From positions 1-52,869 of the forward strand of contig CAYJBY010000021.1 of assembly GCA_964368645.1 (NCBI GenBank): a DNA stretch of 52,869 bases. The letters run 5' to 3'. A model generated the notes under the pieces. The model did no database searches. It saw only the letters and a list, made by a program, of their open reading frames with translations, and had not been told where the DNA came from. Shown here one piece after another: positions 16,244 to 25,057 of this stretch (the first letter of the stretch is position 1; each line of letters opens with the position of its first letter). This DNA comes from JAEDHM01 sp964368645 (lineage in GTDB: Bacteria > Bacillota > Clostridia > Christensenellales > CAG-1252). Position numbers and translations under genes: made by a program.

Positions 16244-18619
16244 ATGGACGAAGAAAAACGCTACGACGACAATATCGGCTCTACGGATAATCCCACCGAT
16301 TTAACGGAAAAGGCTTTTGACGGCGATAGAGAACAAAACGCGGAAAACCCCGTATTTTCCGACGGATTTGACTCCACCGACAGCCCAAAGGCAGAGGATT
16401 CTACGGCGCAAAACGCAAAACTCTCCGATGACGCGGATACTTTTGATTTTCAAACCGTTTCGGACAGCACAGCCGCTACCTCTGACACTGCGCATACTGT
16501 CGGTTTTACCGCCGATAGCGGTTTAACTCCCCCCGACAAGACCGCCGATACGATTACCACCGACCGCGCGTATAAGGTTTTTCCGCTGATAGTTTTTTGC
16601 GTAGGCGTACTGCTGATGTTCGCGCAATGGATAGTCGGACTCAACACCGTCACCATAGCGTGTATGCTATACTGCTGTATTTGTTCCGCTTTGCTTTTAG
16701 GCGGTTTGATAATCAAGAAAAAGCTGTATTTTTGGGCGGTTATGGGCTACCTTGCCGCACTTTTCGGAATGGCGACCTTTTATATCGTACGGGGCGCGGA
16801 CGCAGGCTGGGGCGCGTTTACCTCAGGACTTAGCGGTTTTTCCTCAGCGGCTTTTCCGCTTTGGCAGGGGAAAGGCAATTTCGGCACCCGTCTTGTCGGC
16901 AATATCCTGCTGACTCTTCCCAACGCGGCGTTTGCCGTAGGACTGCTTTTGGCGGCGGCGCGGAAGAACAAAAAGGGTAAAAAAGCTTTGACCGCAGTTA
17001 TGGGCTTGCTGTTGACCGTGGTTTCCGTAGGGTACGTTTTTACAGGCAATTTAAGGGCGAAAACCACCGCTTTCGATATGAGCAAGGGCGAGCAGGATTA
17101 CCTGAACAACCTAATTAATAACCCCTCGGGTAAGCCCAACGTGCTGGTTATCGTAATGGACGACTTAGGCTACGGCGACACGGGTTTCAACGGCGCGACA
17201 GCCTACGACACCCCCAATATCGACTGGATAGCCGAGGAAGGCGTGAATTTCGATAATTTTTATTCCGCATATTCGGTTTGTTCGCCCTCGCGTTTTGCGT
17301 TGCTTACTGGGCGTTACCCCTACAGAGGTTACGCGGACAACGTGATTTATCCCACCGTCAACACTCCCTTTGCGCCGACCAGAGTTTTCAACGCCATTGA
17401 GATGGGCGGCAACGCGGACGGTATGCTCTCGGACGAAATCACCTTAGCCGAGGTCTTCAGCGGAGCAGGGTACGACACGGGCGCGTTCGGGAAATGGCAT
17501 TTGGGCGATTACGGCGACTACCTGCCTACCAATCAGGGCTTTGATTACTTCTACGGCTCCCACCACGTCAACGATATGAAACCCTTTTACCACGTCAGCG
17601 AGGAGGGCGGCGAGTACGAAATCGTCAAGGGGACCGAAAGCCTTGACCAGCGGCAAGCCACAAGCCTGATTCACGACCAAATCAACGGTTGGATTACGGA
17701 AAAAGCCAATAGCGGCAATCCCTTTTTCGCCTACTACGCCACGCCGTGGCCTCACGCTCCGATATATGCAGGCGAAAGCTACGCAGGCAGTACGGGCGCA
17801 GGTATTTACGCGGACTGCGTGACGGAGTTTGACGCATATCTCGGGATTTTGTTCGATAATATGCGGCAGTTGGCCGTGCTGGACGACACGGTTATAATTT
17901 TTACGTCCGATAACGGCCCTGCGCTTCAAGGCTCAACCAACGAGCTGCGAGGGGGCAAATATACCGCCTACGAGGGCGGTCAAAAGGTGCCGTTCTATAT
18001 GCGGTGGGGCAACAATTCCGCGCTTAATTCGGGGCGGACAATCTCAGCTTCTGCCGCAATGACCGATATTTTTCCGACTTTGGTGAATTTATGCGGAATA
18101 CAGGGCAGAGTGAACGGCGAGGTGGTGGAAAGTTACCTGCCGAGCTTGGTGGACAGAACGATAGACGGCATGTCGCTTATGCCGCTGATCGGGGGAACGA
18201 AAGCCTACGTTCACGATGCGGATAATCCGATTTTGTATATGAAACGAGAGAAAATCCTTGCGGTGCAGTACGCTCTAACGCCTGCCGAGGTGCTTAACTC
18301 GGTTAAGGGGTATCGGCGAGGAAACGGACTTGTGGCTGACGAAAGCGAATATGCCTTAATGCCCTTTATCGCGGCGGAAACGGCGGCAAACGGTTACCTT
18401 AACTGGAAGTATTTTGCCTGTATCGGCAACGACAATCCTGCGTTCCCCGACAAGGTTAGAAAGAACTGGCTTATCTGCCTAAACGATGACTCCTCGGAAA
18501 GCTACCAACGAGCGGAAGTTTTCCCCGATATTGCGGAAGAATTTGAATCGGCAATAGAACAAAAAACCGCCGAATTTAAGGCTAATCGAAGAGGGTATTA
18601 CAAGCACTATTACGAATAA
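16244..18619 (+). CDS. membrane-anchored Cys-type sulfatase
   Basis: A 791-residue protein in three parts. Residues 1-105 are acidic, Ser/Thr/Asp-rich and probably disordered. Residues 108-275 contain five hydrophobic helices; Lys/Arg clusters after helices 2 (KKK) and 4 (RKNKKGKK) place the N-terminus inside and the following domain outside. From about 290 a sulfatase domain starts (NVLVIVMDDLGYGD). C346, in CSPSR, is the residue converted to formylglycine, within the full family signature ending LLTGR. Other ligands include GKWHLGD and FTSDNGPA. The target sulfate ester cannot be read from sequence. The maturase gene is the next downstream. The ribosome binding site is weak. Confidence 0.92.
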   Translation: MDEEKRYDDNIGSTDNPTDLTEKAFDGDREQNAENPVFSDGFDSTDSPKAEDSTAQNAKLSDDADTFDFQTVSDSTAATSDTAHTVGFTADSGLTPPDKTADTITTDRAYKVFPLIVFCVGVLLMFAQWIVGLNTVTIACMLYCCICSALLLGGLIIKKKLYFWAVMGYLAALFGMATFYIVRGADAGWGAFTSGLSGFSSAAFPLWQGKGNFGTRLVGNILLTLPNAAFAVGLLLAAARKNKKGKKALTAVMGLLLTVVSVGYVFTGNLRAKTTAFDMSKGEQDYLNNLINNPSGKPNVLVIVMDDLGYGDTGFNGATAYDTPNIDWIAEEGVNFDNFYSAYSVCSPSRFALLTGRYPYRGYADNVIYPTVNTPFAPTRVFNAIEMGGNADGMLSDEITLAEVFSGAGYDTGAFGKWHLGDYGDYLPTNQGFDYFYGSHHVNDMKPFYHVSEEGGEYEIVKGTESLDQRQATSLIHDQINGWITEKANSGNPFFAYYATPWPHAPIYAGESYAGSTGAGIYADCVTEFDAYLGILFDNMRQLAVLDDTVIIFTSDNGPALQGSTNELRGGKYTAYEGGQKVPFYMRWGNNSALNSGRTISASAAMTDIFPTLVNLCGIQGRVNGEVVESYLPSLVDRTIDGMSLMPLIGGTKAYVHDADNPILYMKREKILAVQYALTPAEVLNSVKGYRRGNGLVADESEYALMPFIAAETAANGYLNWKYFACIGNDNPAFPDKVRKNWLICLNDDSSESYQRAEVFPDIAEEFESAIEQKTAEFKANRRGYYKHYYE

Positions 18620-18652
18620 CCCACCCCGATAACCACCCCACAATCTTTGACT

Positions 18653-19089
18653 TGTCATTCTGAATGAGCGTTTACGCGAAGTGAAGAATCTCGCATTTAT
18701 GCGTAATTTCCACGAAACCTACTCCACGAAAATATACGATATTTTTGCGGGGAACCCCGACACCCACCCCACAATAACGCGCGGCGTTTTTGCGGGGAAC
18801 CCCGATAACACCCCAACACTCTGTTTTGTCATTCTGAGGAACAACCTCGTTGTGACGAAGAATCTCGCGTTTACGCGGAATTTCCACGACACTCACCCCG
18901 ACACTCTGTTCTGTCATTCTGAGGAGCAACCTTGTTGCGCTCGGGGTTCCCCGCAAGAACACATAGTGTTGTTGTGGGGTGGTTGCAGAATCTCGCCGAA
19001 GGCGGCAAACCCGATAACCATCACACCTAAAATATAATCGCGTAAACGCGAGATTCTTCGTTGTGATAAATCACGTCCTCAGAATGACA
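18653..19089. repeat. cluster of four R1 and two R2 elements
   Basis: R1 at 18653-18703, 18827-18878 (arm ACAAC/GTTGT), 18912-19005 (composite with R2) and 19039-19089 (reverse, arm GTGAT/ATCAC). R2 palindromes at 18725-18759 (AAAATAT/ATATTTTT) and 18767-18797 (AATAACGC/GCGTTTTT). They occupy the 539-bp gap between sulfatase and maturase. No gene is present. Confidence 0.85.
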
Positions 19090-19158
19090 TATTACAATTT
19101 CCACCACCATAAAAACACTCGGATAAATCCGTATTTTTACAAATAAGGAGTTTACGTT

Positions 19159-20241
19159 ATGCCCGACATTTCCGTTATGCTGAAACCTGCGTCAGGTCTT
19201 TGCAATATGCGTTGCCGCTATTGCTTTTATCACGACGAAACGGAAAACCGTGAGAGGGGCGATTACGGAATAATGAGCCGCGAAACCGCACGCAACGTGA
19301 TAAAACACGCGTTGGCTTTTGCCGACGGCGGAGCGGTTTACTTTGCTTTTCAGGGCGGCGAGCCGCTTTTGGCAGGCAAGGATTTTTATCGGTTTTTCGT
19401 GGACGAAACTAGAAAAAATAACGGAAAACACAGCATAATTACGTTTGCGATGCAGACGAACGGTACCCTTATCGACGAGGAATGGGCGTTGCTTTTTAAG
19501 CAGTATGATTTTTTGGTCGGCGTATCCTTAGACGGTGGTCAGGATACCAACCTTTACCGCACGGATAAGGAGCTTAACCCCACGTTCAGACAGGCAAGAA
19601 ACGGTATAGAGCTATTACGCAAAAATGCCGTAGCCTTCAATATTTTAACGGTTATTACACGTTACGCCGCGGCGCATATCGAGGAGCTTTACCGCTACCT
19701 TAAGGGCGAGGGCTTCCGCAATTTGCAGTTTATTCCCTGCTTGCGCCCCCTGTCGGGCGAAAAGAGCGAGCTTTGTATGGACGAAAAGGAGTATGCCGAT
19801 TACCTGATTCGCGCCTTTAACCTCTACGTTAAGGACTACGTGAGCGGCGACTACGTAAGCGTCAGATATTTTGATAATTTGGTTAGTCTTTATTTAGGCA
19901 AAAATCCCGAACAGTGCGGAATAAACGGACATTGCAGTCACCAGTTCGTAATAGAGGGTAACGGCGACGTTTTCCCCTGTGATTTTTACTGTCTGGACGA
20001 GTGGAAAATCGGCAGCGTCAACACGGACGACTTCGCTAAAGCGGCAAAATGCGAAAAAGCAGAGAATTTTATCAAAAAATCCTTGCAATATCCGACAAAA
20101 TGCAGGTCTTGTGCGATAGGTTATATGTGCCGTGCAGGCGGCTGTATGCGTATGCGCGAGGACTGCGATTATTGCAGTTCCTATCAAGCCTTTTATCGGG
20201 CGGTTATGCCCTTGTTTCGGGTTTTTGACCGTCGCCGCTGA
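19159..20241 (+). CDS. anaerobic sulfatase-maturating enzyme (radical SAM)
   Basis: It installs the catalytic formylglycine in sulfatases by oxidising the active-site Cys without oxygen. The 360 residues start with the radical-SAM cluster motif C15-x3-C19-x2-C22 (CNMRCRYCFY). Then come GGEPL for SAM binding, the TNGTL and SLDG strands, and a C-terminal SPASM region with many cysteines (CGINGHC, CDFYC, CRSCAIGYMCRAGGC) that binds two auxiliary iron-sulfur clusters. The ribosome binding site AAGGAG is clear. The adjacent gene at 16244 is a CSPSR-type sulfatase, the expected substrate. Other radical-SAM/SPASM peptide modifiers are possible but less likely given this neighbour. Confidence 0.92.
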   Translation: MPDISVMLKPASGLCNMRCRYCFYHDETENRERGDYGIMSRETARNVIKHALAFADGGAVYFAFQGGEPLLAGKDFYRFFVDETRKNNGKHSIITFAMQTNGTLIDEEWALLFKQYDFLVGVSLDGGQDTNLYRTDKELNPTFRQARNGIELLRKNAVAFNILTVITRYAAAHIEELYRYLKGEGFRNLQFIPCLRPLSGEKSELCMDEKEYADYLIRAFNLYVKDYVSGDYVSVRYFDNLVSLYLGKNPEQCGINGHCSHQFVIEGNGDVFPCDFYCLDEWKIGSVNTDDFAKAAKCEKAENFIKKSLQYPTKCRSCAIGYMCRAGGCMRMREDCDYCSSYQAFYRAVMPLFRVFDRRR

Positions 20242-20448
20242 TTTTACGCCGCTGATTTGCCCGACTTTTCGCTTTGGTTTTCTGCCGCATTTTAGGCGGT
20301 TATCCCCATAACTCCTGTCCGTTTCGGCAATGAGTTTTGCGTTTTTTGGTTCCGGCGGTTGACCGTTTAGTTCCTATTATTTACCCGATATTACCTTGTT
20401 TAATCACGCCGAGGAATGTTTGCGAGATTAAATATTCGGAAAAAATTA

Positions 20449-20477
20449 TTGACAGAACCTGTGGATTAAGTTATAAT
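20449..20477 (+). promoter_or_regulatory. consensus promoter for tRNA-Thr
   Basis: TTGACA (20449-20454), exactly 17 bp, TATAAT (20472-20477). Both hexamers are perfect matches. Confidence 0.9.
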
Positions 20478-20498
20478 AGCTATGCAATTACAGATAAT

Positions 20499-20574
20499 GC
20501 TAATGTGGCTCAGCCGGTAGAGCAGTTCATTCGTAATGAACAGGCCGTCAGTTCGAATCTGACCATTAGCTCCA
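20499..20574 (+). tRNA. tRNA-Thr, anticodon CGU
   Basis: The cloverleaf is complete. The acceptor GCTAATG pairs with CATTAGC, the D arm starts GGCTC, the anticodon stem GTTCA/TGAAC encloses the loop TTCGTAA with anticodon CGT, and the T arm is GTCAG/CTGAC with loop TTCGAAT. The discriminator is T and CCA is encoded. It reads ACG codons. Confidence 0.96.
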
Positions 20575-20584
20575 AACCAAGTAT

Positions 20585-20609
20585 AAGGGCGTATCTTACG
20601 CCCTTTTTT
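20585..20609 (+). terminator. tRNA-Thr terminator
   Basis: AAGGGCGTA pairs with TACGCCCTT, followed by a T run, 11 bp after the CCA end. Confidence 0.85.
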
Positions 20610-21007
20610 CGCGGTCGGATTTCGGTTACGTCCGACTGTGTACGCGCCCTTGTCCTTCCCCTTAAAAGTCCGCAATCTACAACCCTTCTCCTTGGTTTGG
20701 CTAACTACCTTTTTTAGAGCTAACCGCGTTTTTAGAGCTAACCGCGTTTTTAGAGCTAGCCGTCTTTTTTAGAGCTACTTGCGTTTTTAGAGTTTATATT
20801 AGCTAATAATTTGGCGTATATCTTACGCCCTTTTTTCGTGGTCGGACTTTGGTTACGAATGTTTATGTACGCGCCCTCGCCCTTCCCCTCAAAAGTACGC
20901 AATCTACAACCCTTCTCCTTGGTTTGGACAGCGTTAGCCCACTCGATAAAAAACTAAAGTCTGTCGGCGTATCTTACGCCCTTCTCCTTGGTTTGGCTAA
21001 CTACCTT
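20588..21007 (+). repeat. three direct repeats downstream of tRNA-Thr, one internally deleted
   Basis: Unit A at 20588-20716, unit B at about 20813-20930 and unit C at about 20962-21007. Each begins with the terminator motif GCGTAT(AT)CTTACGCCC and ends with CTTCTCCTTGGTTTGG. Unit C joins the first 16 bp directly to the last 30 bp, a deletion between two CCCTT words. No gene is supported here. Confidence 0.8.
20709..20795 (+). repeat. about five 18-bp tandem repeats
   Basis: The unit TTTTTAGAGCTAACCGCG recurs with small changes (GCCGTC, ACTTGCG) between direct-repeat units A and B. Confidence 0.8.
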
Positions 21008-21232
21008 TTTAGAGTCAACCGTGTGCCTATCATTGAGTGGATTGCGTTATGTCACGGAACAAAAAATCCATAAGCTTTTGGGACTTATACTTTTTATGTC
21101 CAAGCTTTTTTGTGTTTCCATCGGGGCTAAAAATACGCTGGTCGTATTTTTTACGATTTTTGTGGACAAAACCATCCCTTAATTTGATATAGTTAATAAG
21201 GGGGATAAACGCAAGAATGATGAAAGGGGTAA

Positions 21233-21622
21233 TATTGTAAAAGAGATGCCATAAATAAATGCAAAAAACTCAAAGCTATAAAGTTTGACATTGCACAAAA
21301 TTTTAAGAATACACTTGTAACGCAAACGGATATCACAGTGATAAACGCAGGGATATATTCCATATCGTTCAGTTTGCTGGTCAATAATACTGCTTCAATC
21401 GGAAATGTTGCGTTAGCGATTAACGGAGGCGTCGTACAAAGCACAGTAATTCCTATTCAAAGCGGAATAACCTCCTTGAATACGGTTATGAGCCTTGCAA
21501 GCAATTCCGTTTTAAGTCTTCGTCCTGTCGATATAACAGGCGAGCTACAGTTTACGGCAAACGTCAGAAACGCCCATTTGAACGTAACCCCCTTAAGCTG
21601 TCCGAATTGGAATCCTAATTAA
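21233..21622 (+). pseudogene. decayed BclA C-terminal-like domain
   Basis: An open stretch with no usable start codon beside a GAAAGGGG site. The upstream ATG (21246) is out of frame and hits TAA two codons later. From about 21302 the translation contains VINAGIYSISFSLLVNN, ALAINGGVV and ITGELQFTANV. This resembles the jelly-roll domain at the C-terminus of collagen-like spore proteins (BclA type: 'PGTYLISY...LLINGT'). The collagen-like Gly-X-Y part is absent. I read it as a remnant, possibly of a surface or exosporium protein. A start at GTG 21338 would leave only 94 residues with no ribosome binding site. Confidence 0.5.
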
Positions 21623-22441
21623 TTACGTACGAATATTCAATTTGAGCGAAACCTTATTGCAAAGTGTATTCAAATAAAAGGCTACTCCGAGAGGGGGGCT
21701 TTTTTGTTAACGTAAAAGGTGTAGAACGAGAAGTGACGAAAGGAAAGTAGATGGGAGTGAAGGAAAAAGGCGCATTTTTTTAATCATTCCTCATTAATTC
21801 GATTGATAAAATAGGACAGTCCATCGTTGTCCGCTAAAGCAACAGGGATAATATTATAGCCTCCTCTTTTTCCTTTTTTATATGGATAGAGATAGATTTG
21901 CCGCTAAAGCAATACGGTTAGCTGAAGCAACACGGATTGAGCAATAAGGATTTTTATTTTTTCCCCCCTCAAAAAGGATAATTATGGAGCTTGCCGCTAA
22001 AGCAATGTGGATTTTGCTGATTCATTTTTCCGTCACAAAGAGGATATGTGACAGTTGCTCGATTATTTAATGAACGTAGGCTTGCCGCTGAAGCAATGAG
22101 GTATCCAATAAGGATTGAGAAGCCATATTTCCCCTCTCCATAAAAAGAAAAAAATCGGTCAACTGCTAAAGCAACGCGGATAGCTAAAGCAATGCGGATA
22201 CGCGATTTTTTTAACACGGAGAATGTAAATCATTTAGTTAAAACGCGGATACGCGGATTTGGGTGGACTGTCTTTATATGGCTAGGGGATAAGATATTCG
22301 GGGAAAATACGGATAAAACTTGAAAAATGTGGCTAAAAAGATTTGCTATTTGTTCTAGTTTGTTATAATATGATATGAGAAGGCGAACAAAACCAAGATT
22401 TTTTGGCTTTACAGGGCGTTTTGATAGGGGCAACTCACACA
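21623..22441. repeat. degenerate ~70-90-bp tandem repeats sharing GCTAAAGCAA
   Basis: The core GCCGCTAAAGCAA recurs near 21833, 21901, 21992, 22084 and 22164, with extra copies at 21920 and 22180. Most cores are followed by YRNGGAT, and several by CAATAAGGATT and a pyrimidine stretch. Spacing is 68, 91, 92 and 80 bp. The intervals are not unique spacers of fixed length. No gene is supported. Confidence 0.65.
22342..22369 (+). promoter_or_regulatory. possible promoter in the gene-poor region
   Basis: TATAAT (22364-22369) lies inside TTTGTTATAAT, with TTTGCT 16 bp upstream. A closely similar block is found at 45298-45325. It would drive transcription through the repeats at 22684-22854 toward rtcB. 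Confidence 0.4.
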
Positions 22442-22683
22442 AACTTTTAACATTAATAGGTTAGGGTACTATGTCAGACAGCCAATTATCAATCAACAGA
22501 AACTTGGCGCGGTGTAAGAGAAAAAGCAGGCTGACGGCGTACAAAAAGGTAACGCAACCAGCCAACCGCATATCCTAACCGTGCAACGCGATTTGCTCCT
22601 GCGCCGATTCAACCAAGGAATTAACAGCCGCGCGGAGGATTCCGCGAAAGGTATCACGCCAGATTAACGCTATCATCAAGTAC

Positions 22684-22854
22684 TGTACCGTGCAAGTTGT
22701 ACGAAAGCGGTGACTAATAACAGAAAAATGCAGTAACCACCGCACCAACTTCGAAACAGCTTATATCCATACCGCACAAGCTGTACGAAAGCGGTGACTA
22801 GAAACAGAAGAAAACAGGCGCAACCGCACCAACTGCGAAACAACATATATCCAT
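22684..22854 (+). repeat. two tandem ~85-bp repeats with hairpin potential
   Basis: Copies at about 22684-22769 and 22770-22854, each ending in TATATCCAT. Both share TGTACGAAAGCGGTGACTA and CCGCACCAACT. In copy 1, GTTG..GCGGTG can pair with CACCGC..CAAC. A further partial repeat (GCATATCC-AACC-GCAACGCG) is shared between 22568 and 22973. Bases 22442-23093 otherwise hold no convincing gene. Confidence 0.65.
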
Positions 22855-23093
22855 GGAACGCGGATATTGCAAAAGCTTTGGGATAACGTCTTAATTTATA
22901 AGCTTTACGTATAAATATTGACGTTACGAATCGCGTCAACAAAGCGGAAAGCACAACGAGCGATTTCGGCGCATATCCCAACCGCACCCAAAACGCGCAA
23001 CGCGGTTTGCCCTGCGCTGACGCAACCGACAACTACTGCGTGGCGATTGATTAACCCGTCAACCCTGCGCGAATACCGAAAGGAGGTATTGAT

Positions 23094-24275
23094 ATGAATT
23101 ACGATTTGAAAATTTTTACGGAGAATATAGGGCCTAGGGCTCTGAATCAGGTATATACGCTGATGGAGCAAAGCACTTTTTACGAGCAAAAGGTGCGTAT
23201 TATGCCCGACGTCCATCGTGGAATCGGCGCGGTGGTAGGTTTTACCTCAACTATGGGCGACAAGATAATCCCCAACGTAATCGGGGTTGACATCGGTTGC
23301 GGAATGCTGACGGTTCGCCTTGGCAAAATAGACGTCGATTACGAATCGCTGGACCGTTTCATCAAGGAAAACATACCTGCCGGGCGCGCGTATTGCCGCG
23401 AGGAAAACGGACAATCCATAATCAACGCGCTTTACGTCAAGAACGAGCTGACTAATATGCCCCGACTGCTGGGTTCGATAGGTTCCTTGGGCGGCGGCAA
23501 TCATTTCATCGAGGTGGACGTGGGCGAGGACGGCGAAAAGTACCTTGTTATCCACACGGGCAGCCGTAATCTTGGTATGCAGGTAGCTTCCATTTACCAA
23601 AAAATGGCGGTGGACGACTGCAAAAACGCGGCGGTTATCGCAAGAGACCGCGTGATACAGGAGCTGAAAGAGAACAACCGCACCGAAAAAATCCCTGAAG
23701 CCATAGAGGAAGTCAATCAGCTTTACGCTTACCGCAGTAAAATCCCCCCACAATTGTGCTACCTTGACGGCGCACACTGCTCGGCGTATATGCACGATAT
23801 GCTTTTGTGCGCGGAGTTTGCCGTTATGAACCGTGGGCGTATCGCGGAAAAAATCAAGCGGTTTTTGGGCGTGGACAGAGCGGAAGAATTTGAAACCATA
23901 CACAACTATATCGACAGCAACAATATCGTTCGCAAGGGCGCGATAGCGGCACGGGCGAATCAAAAGGTGCTCATTCCTATGAATATGCGCGACGGCTGTA
24001 TCTTGGGCGTAGGCAAGGGCAATGCCGACTGGAACTTTTCGGCACCCCACGGCGCAGGCAGACTTTTCAGCAGAAGCGATGCGAAAAAGCTGTTCAGCGA
24101 GGAGGAGTTTAAGCGCGAGATGGAGGGGATTTTCACCACCACCGCCGATAAAAGCACCATCGACGAGGCGCCTATGGCATACAAGCCTGCCGATGAAATC
24201 AAATCCTTAATCGCCCCCACCGTTGACATAATCGAAGTAATAAAGCCTGTCTATAACTTCAAAGCGGCAGAGTAG
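23094..24275 (+). CDS. rtcB: RtcB-type RNA ligase
   Basis: A GTP- and Mn-dependent ligase joining RNA ends with 2',3'-cyclic phosphate or 3'-phosphate to 5'-OH; bacterial members repair cut RNAs. Metal and GMP-binding residues are recognisable: DVHRG (39-43), GVDIGCG with D66 and C69, GGGNHF with N136 and H137, HTGSRN with H154, and H319 in PHGAGR, the position that becomes guanylylated. At 393 residues it is shorter than the archaeal/E. coli type (about 410-480) and lacks an insertion. AGGAGG lies before the ATG. No RtcA, Archease, PrfH or Rtc regulator is nearby. The structured repeats upstream are its only distinctive neighbour. Confidence 0.92.
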   Translation: MNYDLKIFTENIGPRALNQVYTLMEQSTFYEQKVRIMPDVHRGIGAVVGFTSTMGDKIIPNVIGVDIGCGMLTVRLGKIDVDYESLDRFIKENIPAGRAYCREENGQSIINALYVKNELTNMPRLLGSIGSLGGGNHFIEVDVGEDGEKYLVIHTGSRNLGMQVASIYQKMAVDDCKNAAVIARDRVIQELKENNRTEKIPEAIEEVNQLYAYRSKIPPQLCYLDGAHCSAYMHDMLLCAEFAVMNRGRIAEKIKRFLGVDRAEEFETIHNYIDSNNIVRKGAIAARANQKVLIPMNMRDGCILGVGKGNADWNFSAPHGAGRLFSRSDAKKLFSEEEFKREMEGIFTTTADKSTIDEAPMAYKPADEIKSLIAPTVDIIEVIKPVYNFKAAE

Positions 24276-24287
24276 CCACCTCTGCTC

Positions 24288-24406
24288 TGTCATTCTGAAC
24301 GAGAGCTTTGCTCGAAGTGAAGAATCTCGCCGAAAGGCGGAAAGCGTAATTGTAGCGCATAGATGCGAGATTCTTCGTCACAACGAGGTTGTTCCTCAGA
24401 ATGACA
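24288..24406. repeat. R1 pair in opposite orientations
   Basis: 24288-24340 forward (arm GAGC/GCTC, tail CGCCGAAAGGCG) and 24356-24406 reverse (arm ACAAC/GTTGT, tail CGCATAGATGCG). Confidence 0.85.
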
Positions 24407-24432
24407 CAACAAAAAAATATTGCACCACATAA

Positions 24433-24462
24433 TGAAGGGACGGGTTTTCCGTCCCTGATTTT
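24433..24462 (+). terminator. terminator downstream of rtcB
   Basis: AGGGACGG pairs with CCGTCCCT around TTTT, followed by GATTTTTTCG. Confidence 0.8.
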
Positions 24463-24577
24463 TTCGTACCTTACTTCAAACGCTTGAATTTTTGCGGTCG
24501 GGCGTTTTACAATTAATAGGACGATAATCGGGAACGGTTGCATAGCAACCGAGTCCTAACGAAAGAGAGGTTATTAT

Positions 24578-25057
24578 ATGGACAACGGATTGACTTTCAG
24601 ATATGCCGAAAGGGGCGATTGCGGACTGATTTTAAGCTTTATCCGCGCCCTTGCCGATTACGAGAAAATGTCGGATCAGGTGAACGCCACCGCGGAGGGC
24701 TTGGAATATTGGCTTTTTGACCGCAACAAGGCAGAGGTGATTTTTGCCGTAGTTGAGGGTAAAGAAGTGGGCTTTGCCCTTTTCTTCCACAATTTTTCCA
24801 CCTTTTTGGGGAAAAGCGGAATCTATCTTGAGGACCTTTTCGTTCTGCCCGAAAGCCGCGGCAAGGGCTACGGCAAAGCCATACTCAAAAAGCTCGCCGC
24901 TATCGCCGTGGAAAGAGGTTGCGGACGGTTGGAGTGGTGGTGTCTGGACTGGAACAAGCCCAGTATCGGGTTTTATCTGTCCTTGGGCGCCAAGCAAATG
25001 TCCGAGTGGACGACCTACCGCATTGACGGCGATACCCTTTTGAAACTGGCGGAATAA
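24578..25057 (+). CDS. GNAT acetyltransferase, diamine/thialysine type
   Basis: A 159-residue single-domain acetyl-CoA-dependent N-acetyltransferase. The early IRALADYEKM motif, the acetyl-CoA loop (VLPESRGKGYGKAIL, with R/Q-x-x-G-x-G/A form) and LEWWCLDWNKPSIGFYLSLGA match the spermidine/spermine and thialysine acetyltransferase group. The likely substrate is a small diamine or lysine analogue, but this is an inference. AGAGAGG precedes the ATG. A perfect hairpin CGGTTG/CAACCG (24535-24551) lies just upstream in the leader. It is monocistronic. Confidence 0.85.
   Translation: MDNGLTFRYAERGDCGLILSFIRALADYEKMSDQVNATAEGLEYWLFDRNKAEVIFAVVEGKEVGFALFFHNFSTFLGKSGIYLEDLFVLPESRGKGYGKAILKKLAAIAVERGCGRLEWWCLDWNKPSIGFYLSLGAKQMSEWTTYRIDGDTLLKLAE

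Noticed and set aside
20337..20717. 126-residue frame covering tRNA-Thr
   Set aside because: It overlaps a perfect promoter, tRNA and terminator.
21833..22200. CRISPR array
   Set aside because: Repeats are degenerate, spacing varies from 68 to 92 bp, the intervals are related to each other, and no cas genes are present.
22471..22578. 35-residue reading frame starting MSDSQLSINRN
   Set aside because: No Shine-Dalgarno sequence, and it lies in repeat-rich non-coding DNA. Possible but unsupported.
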